Below, piece after piece: positions 37,695 to 47,344 of a stretch of 64,000 bases of DNA. The stretch comes from an uncultured Bacteroides sp. (lineage in GTDB: Bacteria > Bacteroidota > Bacteroidia > Bacteroidales > Bacteroidaceae): the NCBI RefSeq assembly GCF_963677945.1, contig NZ_OY782578.1, forward strand, positions 1,426,001-1,490,000, written 5' to 3'. The notes beneath the pieces are model-generated. The model saw nothing but the letters and a program-made list of their open reading frames with translations, did no database searches and was not told where the DNA came from. The translations under genes were made by a program, and so were the position numbers. How positions within the stretch are numbered: position 1 is the stretch's first letter; the number at the start of each line of letters is the position of its first letter.

Positions 37695-39329
37695 ATGAAA
37701 AAAAATAAATTATTATCATTTGCCATAATTTCGGTGAGCTTATTGTTCGCTACTAGTTCATGTACGAACTTGGATGAAAATATGTACAGCAGAATAAGTT
37801 CAGAAAATTTCTATAATAACAGAGATGAAGTTGTCTCTGCTGTGCTTAGACCATATACTCATGCCAGAGCATGGGCTGCAGCTACAGGTCAAAACGGTTG
37901 CTGGCGATTGAATGAGTATTCAGCAGACCAAATAGCCTGGCCTACAAAAGGACGTCACGGTTACGATGGGGGAGATTGGATTCGCCTTCATTATCATACT
38001 TGGAATATTAGAGAAAATACGATAGGAAATACATGGAGACTTATGTTTTGGGGCATGGGATTATGTACAGATGCAGCAAATAGAATTGCTGCTTTAGATC
38101 CTGAAAGAATGGGAATTACTCAAGAAGAAAAAGATCAGTTTGTAGCTGAAATGAAAGTTTTCAGAGCATATCATTATCTTAGACTTATGGATTTATTTGG
38201 AAATATTCCTGTCGTAACAGAAATAGGAACTCCTGTAAGTCCTCCGACTGTTCAGCGTACTGAAGTTTTTAAATTTATAGAGAAGGAGTTGCTTGATAAT
38301 GTAGATAAATTGCCTTTATTATCCTCTGCAAATAATGGACGTGTAACAAGAGCTGCCGGTTATGCAATGTTGGCTGAATTATATATAAATGCTGAAGTCT
38401 GGTCTGGAACCCAGAGATATGATGATTGTATAAAAGCATGTGATTATATTCTTCAAAATAAAGTAGGCTCTCAAACTGGAGTATTAGCTTTGGATCAGGA
38501 TATTAAGACTCCATTCTGTAATACGAACTCCACTACTTCAAATGAAAATTTGTTTGTTTTGGCTTATGATTATCAAGGATCAATAAATAAATGTGGCTGG
38601 AATGGAGATTTTTATCATTTTGCTCAAAAATATATTTATGGAGGTGCTTCCAATGGTAACAACGGAGGTGTTGTTATTCCTTCTGCTTATAATAATTTTG
38701 ATGCTAAAGATTTAAGAAAATCAACTTGGATGCTTATTGGCCCCCAATATTACTATGATAATCCTACAAAATCTGTTTTAGGAACAGAGGAATACAAAGA
38801 TAAGCCTCTTGTTTTTGTTAATTACATTTATAGAGCAAGTGAAGGTAAGACAGAGTCGACTATGTATAACGGAGAGGAAAATAGTGGCGCTCGTTTTAAT
38901 AAATATCAACCTGGTCCATCTACAGATCCTCACTACTGGAGCAATGACTGGGCATTGTACAGACTTACAGAAATAAAATACTTCAAGGCTGAAGCTTTAA
39001 TAAGAAAGAATGCTGGAAATGCAACTCAAGAGGCTGTTGATTTAGTCAATGAATGCAGAATTCGTGATTTTAGTTCTGATGACTGGGCTCAGTACAGATA
39101 TACAACATCGACTCTGACTCTGGATGAATTAATTAACGACAGAGCTCGTGAATTTATTTTCGAAGGGAAACGTAGAACGGATTTGATTCGTTTTGGTAAG
39201 TTTGTCTCTGCAAATTGGTGGGATCATACTGCCTCAAATGATAAGAATCTTGAAATATTCCCAATTCCTTATAGTCAGTTAGCAAGTAATCCTAACTTGA
39301 AACAGAATCCGGGATATCCAAGTGAGTAA
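37695..39329 (+). CDS. SusD-like glycan-binding lipoprotein
   Basis: The 544-residue RagB/SusD protein has a lipoprotein signal ending LLFATSSC, so it is anchored at the outer membrane as the lid of the SusC pore. EEKDQFVAEMKVFRAYHYLR near 150 and MDLFGNIPVVTEIGTPVS are the TPR-containing SusD core. The C-terminal part has RLTEIKYFKAEALIRKNAG and the conserved ending REFIFEGKRRTDLIRFGKF, IFPIPYSQLASNPNLKQNPGY. It starts 11 bases after susC. A hairpin follows (39342), so downstream enzymes may be expressed at a lower level than the transport pair. Confidence 0.95.
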   Translation: MKKNKLLSFAIISVSLLFATSSCTNLDENMYSRISSENFYNNRDEVVSAVLRPYTHARAWAAATGQNGCWRLNEYSADQIAWPTKGRHGYDGGDWIRLHYHTWNIRENTIGNTWRLMFWGMGLCTDAANRIAALDPERMGITQEEKDQFVAEMKVFRAYHYLRLMDLFGNIPVVTEIGTPVSPPTVQRTEVFKFIEKELLDNVDKLPLLSSANNGRVTRAAGYAMLAELYINAEVWSGTQRYDDCIKACDYILQNKVGSQTGVLALDQDIKTPFCNTNSTTSNENLFVLAYDYQGSINKCGWNGDFYHFAQKYIYGGASNGNNGGVVIPSAYNNFDAKDLRKSTWMLIGPQYYYDNPTKSVLGTEEYKDKPLVFVNYIYRASEGKTESTMYNGEENSGARFNKYQPGPSTDPHYWSNDWALYRLTEIKYFKAEALIRKNAGNATQEAVDLVNECRIRDFSSDDWAQYRYTTSTLTLDELINDRAREFIFEGKRRTDLIRFGKFVSANWWDHTASNDKNLEIFPIPYSQLASNPNLKQNPGYPSE

Positions 39330-39341
39330 TATAGTATAGAT

Positions 39342-39375
39342 CATCCATCCATTTTCATATGAAAGTGGATGGATG
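39342..39375 (+). terminator. hairpin between susD and the first GH92 (partial terminator)
   Basis: CATCCATCCATTTTC (39342-39356) pairs with GAAAGTGGATGGATG (39361-39375) with one mismatch and a 4-base ATAT loop. Only a weak T-rich stretch follows, so it may attenuate rather than stop transcription and lower enzyme expression relative to SusC/SusD. It could also act as an RNA stability element. Confidence 0.55.
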
Positions 39376-39434
39376 TTTATAATTAATAATTGTTTTTAAG
39401 GTGAAATATTGCGTGTAAAATTAGGATCTATATT

Positions 39435-41741
39435 ATGAAATATAAGAATGCATATACATTTGTTCTATTTTTTGCTTTGAGTTGTGTTGTGCCCTTCACT
39501 TTATTGTTCGCCAACGGTGAGGGCAGTAGTCTCTCTGATTACGTCAATCCATTGATTGGCAGCCAGTCAACTTACCAGTTATCCACAGGAAATACCTATC
39601 CCGCCATAGCCCGTCCCTGGGGAATGAATTTTTGGGTACCTCAAACCGGCAAGATGGGTGACGGCTGGGTTTACACTTATACAGAAAATAAGATCCGAGG
39701 TTTTAAACAGACCCATCAGCCCAGTCCTTGGATAAACGACTACGGTCAGTTCTCCATAATGCCGGTTGTAGGTGGTCCTGTATTTGATCAGAATAAACGT
39801 GCAAGCTGGTTTTCTCACAAGGCAGAAATTGCTCGCCCTTATTATTATAAGGTTTATCTTGCCGACCATGATGTTGTGACGGAAATAACTCCCACCGAAC
39901 GTGCAGCCATGTTCCGCTTCACTTTCCCGAAGAGCGACAGTTCCTTTGTGGTGATCGATGCTTTCGATAAAGGCTCTTATATTAAAATACTTCCCGCAGA
40001 GAACAAGATAATAGGCTATACTACAAAGAACAGTGGAGGAGTACCCGCCAATTTTAAAAATTATTTTGAAATCACTTTTGATAAACCGTTTGTTTATAAA
40101 TACACCTTTGCTGATGGACAATTGAAACAGGAGTCAGAACAAACAGCCGGTCATACCGGTGCTGTTATTGGTTTCAGAACAGCCAAGGGAGAAGTGGTTC
40201 ATGCCAGAGTCTCCTCTTCCTTTATCAGCTTTGAACAGGCCCACCTGAATATGAAAGAACTTGGTAATGACAGCTTTGATGAATTGGTATCAAAAGGAAA
40301 GAGCCAATGGGACAATGCCCTGGGTAAAATAAAAGTTGAAGGAGGTTCACTGGATCAGTACCGCATATTCTATTCCTGTATGTATCGTTCGATGCTTTTC
40401 CCCCGTAAGTTCTATGAAACAGATGCTTCGGGTAAAGTAGTTCACTATAGCCCTTATAACGGCGAAGTGCTTCCCGGCTACCTTTATACTGATTCCGGCT
40501 TCTGGGATACCTTCCGCTGTTTGTTTCCATTCCTGAATATGGTGTTCCCGTCAGTAAATAAGGAAATCCAGGAAGGATTGATCAATGCGTATAAAGAGAG
40601 TGGCTTCTTCCCTGAATGGGCCAGCCCCGGCCATCGTGGTTGTATGGTTGGCAATAACTCCGCTTCAATACTGGTCGATGCCTATATGAAAGGTGTGAAA
40701 GTAGATGACCTCCAGACTTTGTATAAAGGCCTTGTGCATGGCACAGAGAATGTACATCCAACTGTCTCCTCAACCGGCCGTTTGGGCTATGAATATTACA
40801 ACAAACTGGGCTATGTTCCTTATGATGTGAAGATAAACGAGAACGCTGCCCGCACACTGGAATATGCTTATGACGACTGGTGTATCTACAAACTGGCAAA
40901 GGAACTCAAACGTCCTAAGAAAGAAATAGAACTTTTTGCCAAACGGGCAATGAACTATAAGAACCTGTTTGATAAAGAAACAAAGCTTATGCGTGGCAAG
41001 AATGCCGATGGCAAATTTATGACTCCTTTTTCTCCTCTGAAATGGGGTGATGCCTTTACCGAAGGTAACAGCTGGCATTATACCTGGTCTGTATTCCATG
41101 ATCCTCAGGGACTGATAGACCTGATGGGTGGAAAAGAAGTTTTCGTAAACATGCTCGATTCTGTCTTTGCTGTACCCCCGGTATTTGATGAGAGCTACTA
41201 TGGAGGCGTGATCCATGAAATCCGTGAAATGCAGATAATGAACATGGGTAATTATGCACACGGTAACCAGCCTATTCAGCATATGATTTATATGTATGAC
41301 TATGCTGGCCAGCCATGGAAAGCCCAATACTGGCTTCGTGAAGTGATGAACCGTATGTATACCTGTAGTGCTGACGGTTATTGCGGTGATGAGGATAACG
41401 GGCAGACTTCAGCTTGGTATGTCTTCTCTGCGCTTGGATTCTATCCTGTATGCCCCGGCTCTAATGAATATGTTCTTGGTGCTCCGTTGTTTAAGAAGGC
41501 AACTATCACTTTTGAGAATGGGAAAGAGATGATTATCAATGCTCCCGATAACAGTTCGGATAACCGTTATATTGAATCTATGAATTTTAATGGTGATACC
41601 TATACAAAGAATTATCTGAAGCACAGTGATCTGATAAATGGTGGTGAAATAAACATCCGCATGGGCAATACTCCGAACAAGGAACGTGGCATTAATAAAG
41701 AGGATTTCCCTTATTCGTTTTCTGTGAACGAGAAAAAATAG
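39435..41741 (+). CDS. GH92 alpha-mannosidase (diverged subtype)
   Basis: The 768-residue protein has a signal peptide and GH92 landmarks: DYVNPLIGSQSTYQLSTG at the N-terminus, DSGFWDTFRCLFPFLNMV, EGNSWHYTWSVFHDPQGL with the family's conserved Glu, HGNQPIQHMIYMYDYAGQPW, and GDEDNGQTSAWYVFSALGF at the C-terminal (alpha/alpha)6 region. GH92 enzymes are calcium-dependent, inverting exo-alpha-mannosidases. The first-domain motif is QTHQPSPWINDYGQ instead of SGTGxxDLGD, so the linkage specificity probably differs from its two canonical neighbours. Base composition is much richer in G+C than the flanking genes (33 of 60 at 40621-40680 against 21 of 60 at 43021-43080), suggesting separate acquisition. 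Confidence 0.9.
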   Translation: MKYKNAYTFVLFFALSCVVPFTLLFANGEGSSLSDYVNPLIGSQSTYQLSTGNTYPAIARPWGMNFWVPQTGKMGDGWVYTYTENKIRGFKQTHQPSPWINDYGQFSIMPVVGGPVFDQNKRASWFSHKAEIARPYYYKVYLADHDVVTEITPTERAAMFRFTFPKSDSSFVVIDAFDKGSYIKILPAENKIIGYTTKNSGGVPANFKNYFEITFDKPFVYKYTFADGQLKQESEQTAGHTGAVIGFRTAKGEVVHARVSSSFISFEQAHLNMKELGNDSFDELVSKGKSQWDNALGKIKVEGGSLDQYRIFYSCMYRSMLFPRKFYETDASGKVVHYSPYNGEVLPGYLYTDSGFWDTFRCLFPFLNMVFPSVNKEIQEGLINAYKESGFFPEWASPGHRGCMVGNNSASILVDAYMKGVKVDDLQTLYKGLVHGTENVHPTVSSTGRLGYEYYNKLGYVPYDVKINENAARTLEYAYDDWCIYKLAKELKRPKKEIELFAKRAMNYKNLFDKETKLMRGKNADGKFMTPFSPLKWGDAFTEGNSWHYTWSVFHDPQGLIDLMGGKEVFVNMLDSVFAVPPVFDESYYGGVIHEIREMQIMNMGNYAHGNQPIQHMIYMYDYAGQPWKAQYWLREVMNRMYTCSADGYCGDEDNGQTSAWYVFSALGFYPVCPGSNEYVLGAPLFKKATITFENGKEMIINAPDNSSDNRYIESMNFNGDTYTKNYLKHSDLINGGEINIRMGNTPNKERGINKEDFPYSFSVNEKK

Positions 41742-41780
41742 TAAGATTATAACTTAAATAAATATTTCTGATAAAATTCA

Positions 41781-44123
41781 ATGACTATAATGAAACGATC
41801 GCTTCTTTCTTTCTTTTTTCTTTTAGATGTAATTGCTGTTTTTGGGCAATCTCAGTTTACTGATTTTGTAAATCCAATTATTGGAACGAATGGTATGGGG
41901 CATACTTTCCCTGGTGCCTGTGTTCCTTTTGGCGCAGTACAGCTTAGTCCGGATACAGACACTATTCCTCATAATGTAAATGGCATTTATCAGAAGAATG
42001 CTTATGAATATTGTGCCGGTTATCAGTATAGAGATAATACAATAGTTGGGTTTAGTCATACCCATTTGAGTGGTACCGGACACTCTGACTTGGGGGATAT
42101 TCTTATTATGCCAACTACAGGAAAATTGAAAACAAATCCGGGTACCAGCAAGGAACCTGGGTCCGGATATCGTTCTTGTTTCTTCCATACTACAGAAAAA
42201 TCATCTCTTGGCTATTATGAAGTAATGCTTGAGGATTATAAAATCAAGGCTCAACTTACAGCTACAGAACATGTTGGTGTACACAAGTATACATATCCAA
42301 GAGGGGAAAATAGTCGAATTATTCTTGATCTGATTCATGGAATTTATAATTATAATGGAAAAGTACTTTGGACGAATCTTCGTGTGGAAAATGACACTTT
42401 GCTTACCGGCTATCGTATTACCAACGGATGGGCAAGGACCAATTACACTTATTTCGCAATATCTTTTTCTAAACCAATAAAAGATTATGGATATGTAGAA
42501 AAAGGAGAAAGTAAATATAATGGTTTTTGGCGTAAATTCGATCTCAAACATAATTTCCCAGAAATAACGGGTAGGAATATTGTAGCGTATTTTAATTTTG
42601 ATCAGTTATCAGATCAGAATTTGGAAATAAAAGTGGCCTTATCAGGTGTAAGTACTGAAGGGGCTTTGAAAAATCTTCAGGCAGAAGCAGCCAATTATTC
42701 TTTCGATGAGATTTATGGAAAAGCAAAAAACAAATGGGAAAAAGAGTTAGGAACAATTGAAGTAAAAGGAAATAAAGATCAAGTTTCAATGTTTTATACA
42801 TCATTGTATCATACAATGATTAATCCATCTGTTTATATGGATGTTGATGGGAAATACAGAGGTGTTGATCATAATATTCACCAGGCTGAGAATTTTACTA
42901 ATTATACAATATTCTCTTTATGGGACACTTATCGTGCTTTTCATCCGCTATTAAACATTTTAGATGTGGAGCGCAACACGGACATGATAAAATCTATGTT
43001 GAAGCATAGCGAGCAGAGTGTCCATAAAGCATTACCAGTTTGGTCGTTAATGGGAAATGAAAATTGGTGTATGATTGGTTATCATGCAGTTTCTGTTTTA
43101 TCTGATGCTTTTGCTAAAGGAGCTAATCTAGATAAAGAAGAGATGCTGTCTGCTATGGTCAGTAGTTCTAACATTCCTTATTATGAGAATATAAAGGACT
43201 ATTTAAAATATGGATATATTCCTTTTGAGATGAATGGCAGTGCTGTATCTGAAACAATGGAATTTGCTTATGATGACTGGACCATTTATCAGATGGCGTT
43301 AAAAGCTGGTAATAAGGTCTTGGCGGATAAATATAAGCAGAGAGCTTTGAACTATCGAAATGTATTTGATCGTTCAATTGGATTTGCTCGTCCACGTTAT
43401 GCCAGTGGTGAATGGAAAAAGAAGTTTAGCATGTTAAGTACTTCTGGAGAAGGATTTATTGAAGGCAATTCGTGGAATTATTCTTTCTATGTGCCGCATG
43501 ATGTTAACGGTCTTATTACTGCTATGGGAGGAGATAAAAAATTCATTCGTAATCTTGATTCTTTGTTTACAATGAAACTCCCTGCTGAATTTTATGAACA
43601 TACAGAAGATGTAACTAAAGAAGGCTTAATAGGAAATTATATTCATGGAAATGAGCCAAGTCACCACATTGCTTATTTGTATGCCTGGAGTTCTCAACCT
43701 TGGAAAACACAATACTGGGTTCGTGAGATAATGAACCGGATGTATAAAAATAATATAAATGGACTGTGTGGAAATGATGATTGCGGACAAATGTCTGCAT
43801 GGTATATTTTTTCAGCGATGGGATTTTATCCAGTTTGTCCGGGAACTGGCCAATATGTGTTTGGTGCACCTTATCTTCCATATCTAAAAGTTAACCTAAA
43901 AGATGGAAAAACATTGGAAATAAAAGCTCCAAAGGTTAGTGATAAAAATAGATACATAAAATGGGTGAAACTAAACGGCAAAATATATGATAAAACATAT
44001 ATTACACATAATGATATAATAAATGGAGGAGAACTCTTTTTTGAGATGTCTTCTACTCCCAATAAAAAAAGATGCTTGACTTCAGACACAAAAGCATATT
44101 CTTTAACTGATGGTAAATTTTGA
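41781..44123 (+). CDS. GH92 alpha-mannosidase (canonical)
   Basis: Start at 41781 (780 residues); the ATG at 41790 (MKRSLLSFFFLLDVIAVFG) is equally plausible and gives the standard signal peptide. The canonical GH92 motifs are present: DFVNPIIGTNGMGHTFPGAC, SHTHLSGTGHSDLGDILIMP, FSLWDTYRAFHPLLNI, EGNSWNYSFYVPHDVNGL, HGNEPSHHIAYLYAW and GNDDCGQMSAWYIFSAMGF. The enzyme trims terminal alpha-linked mannose, most often alpha-1,2 or alpha-1,3, in the periplasm. It ends just before the protease gene at 44129, with which it is probably translated in sequence. Confidence 0.95.
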   Translation: MTIMKRSLLSFFFLLDVIAVFGQSQFTDFVNPIIGTNGMGHTFPGACVPFGAVQLSPDTDTIPHNVNGIYQKNAYEYCAGYQYRDNTIVGFSHTHLSGTGHSDLGDILIMPTTGKLKTNPGTSKEPGSGYRSCFFHTTEKSSLGYYEVMLEDYKIKAQLTATEHVGVHKYTYPRGENSRIILDLIHGIYNYNGKVLWTNLRVENDTLLTGYRITNGWARTNYTYFAISFSKPIKDYGYVEKGESKYNGFWRKFDLKHNFPEITGRNIVAYFNFDQLSDQNLEIKVALSGVSTEGALKNLQAEAANYSFDEIYGKAKNKWEKELGTIEVKGNKDQVSMFYTSLYHTMINPSVYMDVDGKYRGVDHNIHQAENFTNYTIFSLWDTYRAFHPLLNILDVERNTDMIKSMLKHSEQSVHKALPVWSLMGNENWCMIGYHAVSVLSDAFAKGANLDKEEMLSAMVSSSNIPYYENIKDYLKYGYIPFEMNGSAVSETMEFAYDDWTIYQMALKAGNKVLADKYKQRALNYRNVFDRSIGFARPRYASGEWKKKFSMLSTSGEGFIEGNSWNYSFYVPHDVNGLITAMGGDKKFIRNLDSLFTMKLPAEFYEHTEDVTKEGLIGNYIHGNEPSHHIAYLYAWSSQPWKTQYWVREIMNRMYKNNINGLCGNDDCGQMSAWYIFSAMGFYPVCPGTGQYVFGAPYLPYLKVNLKDGKTLEIKAPKVSDKNRYIKWVKLNGKIYDKTYITHNDIINGGELFFEMSSTPNKKRCLTSDTKAYSLTDGKF

Positions 44124-44128
44124 TTGAT

Positions 44129-44935
44129 ATGAAGAAAATAGTATTATCAACTTTTTGTTCACTACTTGTGATTTTTGTATATGCTCAGATGGCTGGGCAA
44201 ATCAGGTTAAAAAAAGAAATACGTAAAGTAGTTTCGTGGGATAACTATTTCGTTGGCAACGTTGAATTTAAGAATTTGTCTCCAGATACAAAAGGTGCAA
44301 AAATATATAATCATATAGTGCCTGATCCAGATAAGTATATCAAAGAATGTGCCAGGAAAGTTTTGCAAACTTTATACTTTACTCCTAAAGATAGCATTCC
44401 CAAACTAAAAAATATAGTATATACAATAAAGGATTATAATGGGATTTCTGCAAAAAGTGGCAATGGCCCAATTATTGATATTGTGTATAGTACCAGATGG
44501 ATTGAAAAAAGCTTTGCTGAAAATGATACAGCAAAACTAAATTTCGAAACACGCGGAGTATTGTATCACGAATTAACACATGCGTATCAGTTAGAGCCAC
44601 AAGGATGCGGATCTTACGGGGATGGTGGAGTCTTCTGGACATTTATTGAAGGTATGGCTGATGCTGTTCGTTTGGCTAATGGTGGTTTTACATCTAAAGA
44701 CAGACCCAAAGGTGGAACTTACATGGATGGATATCGTACTACAGGATTTTTCCTTTATTGGATAGCTCAGACAAAAGACAAAGATTTCTTGCGTAAATTT
44801 AATCATTCAACATTGGAGGTAATTCCATGGTCATTTGATGCTGCATTTAAATATATTTTTGGTCCATCTGAAAAGTTCCGAGTTGACAATCTTTGGAAGG
44901 AATATCAAGTTGAGATGGGCGATATTAAAAGGTAA
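44129..44935 (+). CDS. basic-secretory-protein-type zinc metalloprotease
   Basis: The ATG at 44129 (268 residues) gives a clean signal peptide, MKKIVLSTFCSLLVIFVYAQ; an upstream TTG is open but less likely. The catalytic part has YHELTHAYQLEPQG (HExxH zinc motif) near residue 153, followed by GDGGVFWTFIEGMADAVR, typical of the plant-and-bacterial basic secretory protein (BSP) peptidases, then GYRTTGFFLYWIAQTKD. It is secreted to the periplasm or surface. Its place between GH92 genes suggests that it digests the protein part of a mannosylated glycoprotein once glycans are trimmed, or exposes them; this is inference. Confidence 0.85.
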   Translation: MKKIVLSTFCSLLVIFVYAQMAGQIRLKKEIRKVVSWDNYFVGNVEFKNLSPDTKGAKIYNHIVPDPDKYIKECARKVLQTLYFTPKDSIPKLKNIVYTIKDYNGISAKSGNGPIIDIVYSTRWIEKSFAENDTAKLNFETRGVLYHELTHAYQLEPQGCGSYGDGGVFWTFIEGMADAVRLANGGFTSKDRPKGGTYMDGYRTTGFFLYWIAQTKDKDFLRKFNHSTLEVIPWSFDAAFKYIFGPSEKFRVDNLWKEYQVEMGDIKR

Positions 44936-44963
44936 CTAGAACAATTATTATATAAAAATCATC

Positions 44964-47306
44964 ATGTATATCAATCTTAAGCAATGCTTATGGGGAGCTA
45001 TGGCTTTTTTGCTTTGTTCATATAAGGGCAAAGGTGATTCTATTCCTTTACAAGATAATTTAACTCAGTACGTAAAACCTATTGTTGGAACAGCTGGTTA
45101 TGGCAATGTATATCCCGGATCTCAGATTCCTTTTGGCGGAATTCAAATTAGTCCGGATACAGATAGTGATGATTATGATGCAGCATCTGGCTATAAATAT
45201 GATCATAAAACATTGTTAGGATTTAGCTTGAGTCATTTAAGCGGAACGGGCATACCTGATTTGGGAGATTTTTTATTTGTACCTGGTACCGGTGATATCA
45301 AATTTGCCCCCGGAACACATGCTAATCCGCAAGAAGGGTATCGTTCACGTTATTCTCATGACAAAGAATGGTCTAGTCCTAATTATTATGGTGTTGATTT
45401 GCTTGATTATGGTGTAAAAGCTGAAATGACATCTGGATTAAGAAGTGGCATATTCCGTTTTACATATCCTCAGAATGACAATTCTTTTATTTTGATTGAT
45501 TTGAAACATACACTTGGACAATCTTGTGAATGGGCGAATGTTCGTTTTGTAAATGATTCAACAATATGCGGCTATAAATTGGTTAAAGGATGGGGACCGG
45601 AACGCCATGTTTATTTTGCAGCAGTTTTTTCCAAATCATTTCAATCATGTGGATTAATGCAAAATGGTAAACCTGTACTTTATAATACCAATAGATTTAG
45701 AAGTAGTAAAGAAACCTGGGGTAAAGATCTGAAAGCTTGGATGAAATTCAAAACAGAAAAAGATGAAGCTGTGTACGTCAAAACCGCTATCTCATCTGTA
45801 AGTGCGGCTGGTGCTTTGGGAAATTTGAAAGAACTTGATGGTATGACTTTCAATGCACTAAGAGTAAAGGGCGAGAAGCTGTGGAACAAAGAATTAAGCA
45901 AGTTTCAGGTTAAAGGTACAAAGGACCTTAAAGAAACATTCTATACCTCTGTTTATCATGCTTTTTTGCATCCTTTTGTTTTTCAGGATTCAGATAACCG
46001 ATTTCGCGGACTTGATAAAAACATAGATACAGCAAACGGATTCACTAATTTGACCGTTTTTTCTTTGTGGGACACTTACAGAGCTCTACATCCACTATTC
46101 AATTTAGTTCAGAGAGAGAAGAATGCTGATGTGGCTAACTCAATGCTGGCACATTATGATAAAAGCGTAGAACATATGTTGCCTGTATGGTCTTTCTACG
46201 GTAATGAAACGTGGTGTATGATTGGTTATCATGCAGTATCTGTTCTTGCAGATATGATTGTGAAAGATGTTAAAGGATTCGATTATGAAAGAGCCTATCA
46301 GGCCATGAAAAGAACTGCAATGAATCCTAATTATGATTGCTTATCAGATTATTCAATATTGGGATGGGTGCCTTTTGATAAAGAAAAAGAATCAGTTTCT
46401 AAATCACTGGAATATGCTTTTGATGATTATTGCATTGCCATGGCAGCTAAGAAGCTTAAAAAGAATGATGACTATAAATATTTTCTTAATAGGTCATTAT
46501 CGTACCAGAATTTAGTAGATCCAGTTACAAAATATATGCGCGGACGAGATTCTTCCGGAAACTGGAGAACTCCTTTTGCTCCGATATCTTATACTGGTCC
46601 TGGGTCTGTTAATGGTTGGGGAGACATAACAGAAGGTTTTACTATGCAGTATACATGGTATACTCCTCAGGATGTTCAAGGGTATATAAATATGGTTGGT
46701 AAGAAACTTTTTATATCCAGGCTCGATTCTATGTTTACTATGGAAATACCCGACGATATTCCTGGTGCACATGATATACAGGGCAGAATAGGTGCTTATT
46801 GGCATGGAAATGAACCTTGTCACCAAATTATTTATCTGTATAATTACGTAAAACAACCATGGAATTGTCAGAAATGGATACGGGCAGTCATGGATAGATT
46901 TTATGGAAATCAACCAGGCTCACTGAGCGGTAATGATGATTGTGGACAGATGTCTGCTTGGTATATTTTTAATAGCATGGGATTTTATCCTACTGCTCCC
47001 TCTAGCAATATCTATAATATTGGATCGCCTGGTATGGAGGCTGTTAGCATGACATTGAGTAATGGGAAAAAAGTGAATGTAACAACGGAAAATTGGTCTA
47101 AAGAAAATGTGTATATAAGAAAAATGTATCTCAATGATAAGGAGTATGATAAATCTTATATTACCTATGATGATATTAAAGATGGGGCTGATATTAAGTT
47201 TATCATGAGCAACAGGCCTAATTATAAGAGAGGAGTATCCAATGAGGCCGTTCCACTATCTTTGTCCAAAGAAGGCCAAACGCTTTATTATAAAAAAACG
47301 AGATAA
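44964..47306 (+). CDS. GH92 alpha-mannosidase (canonical N-half, variant catalytic region)
   Basis: The 780-residue protein starts MYINLKQCLWGAMAFLLCS, a weak but plausible signal peptide. It shows GH92 motifs: YVKPIVGTAGYGNVYPGSQ, SLSHLSGTGIPDLGDFLFVP, FSLWDTYRALHPLFNLV, HGNEPCHQIIYLYNYVKQPW, SGNDDCGQMSAWYIFNSMGF. In the acid-catalyst segment it reads TEGFTMQYTWYTPQDVQGY instead of the EGNSW pattern, so the Glu is kept but its surroundings differ. A different linkage or leaving-group preference is possible. It follows the protease gene by 28 bases and precedes GH38 by 38. Confidence 0.92.
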   Translation: MYINLKQCLWGAMAFLLCSYKGKGDSIPLQDNLTQYVKPIVGTAGYGNVYPGSQIPFGGIQISPDTDSDDYDAASGYKYDHKTLLGFSLSHLSGTGIPDLGDFLFVPGTGDIKFAPGTHANPQEGYRSRYSHDKEWSSPNYYGVDLLDYGVKAEMTSGLRSGIFRFTYPQNDNSFILIDLKHTLGQSCEWANVRFVNDSTICGYKLVKGWGPERHVYFAAVFSKSFQSCGLMQNGKPVLYNTNRFRSSKETWGKDLKAWMKFKTEKDEAVYVKTAISSVSAAGALGNLKELDGMTFNALRVKGEKLWNKELSKFQVKGTKDLKETFYTSVYHAFLHPFVFQDSDNRFRGLDKNIDTANGFTNLTVFSLWDTYRALHPLFNLVQREKNADVANSMLAHYDKSVEHMLPVWSFYGNETWCMIGYHAVSVLADMIVKDVKGFDYERAYQAMKRTAMNPNYDCLSDYSILGWVPFDKEKESVSKSLEYAFDDYCIAMAAKKLKKNDDYKYFLNRSLSYQNLVDPVTKYMRGRDSSGNWRTPFAPISYTGPGSVNGWGDITEGFTMQYTWYTPQDVQGYINMVGKKLFISRLDSMFTMEIPDDIPGAHDIQGRIGAYWHGNEPCHQIIYLYNYVKQPWNCQKWIRAVMDRFYGNQPGSLSGNDDCGQMSAWYIFNSMGFYPTAPSSNIYNIGSPGMEAVSMTLSNGKKVNVTTENWSKENVYIRKMYLNDKEYDKSYITYDDIKDGADIKFIMSNRPNYKRGVSNEAVPLSLSKEGQTLYYKKTR

Positions 47307-47344
47307 ATTATTTTATTGATTCATAATAACTTAAATTTTATAAG

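Noticed and set aside
40770-41327. A 185-codon frame and others antisense to the GH92 gene at 39435
   Set aside because: They arise from GC-rich codon use of that gene; they have no domain features and cross a gene with clear GH92 motifs.
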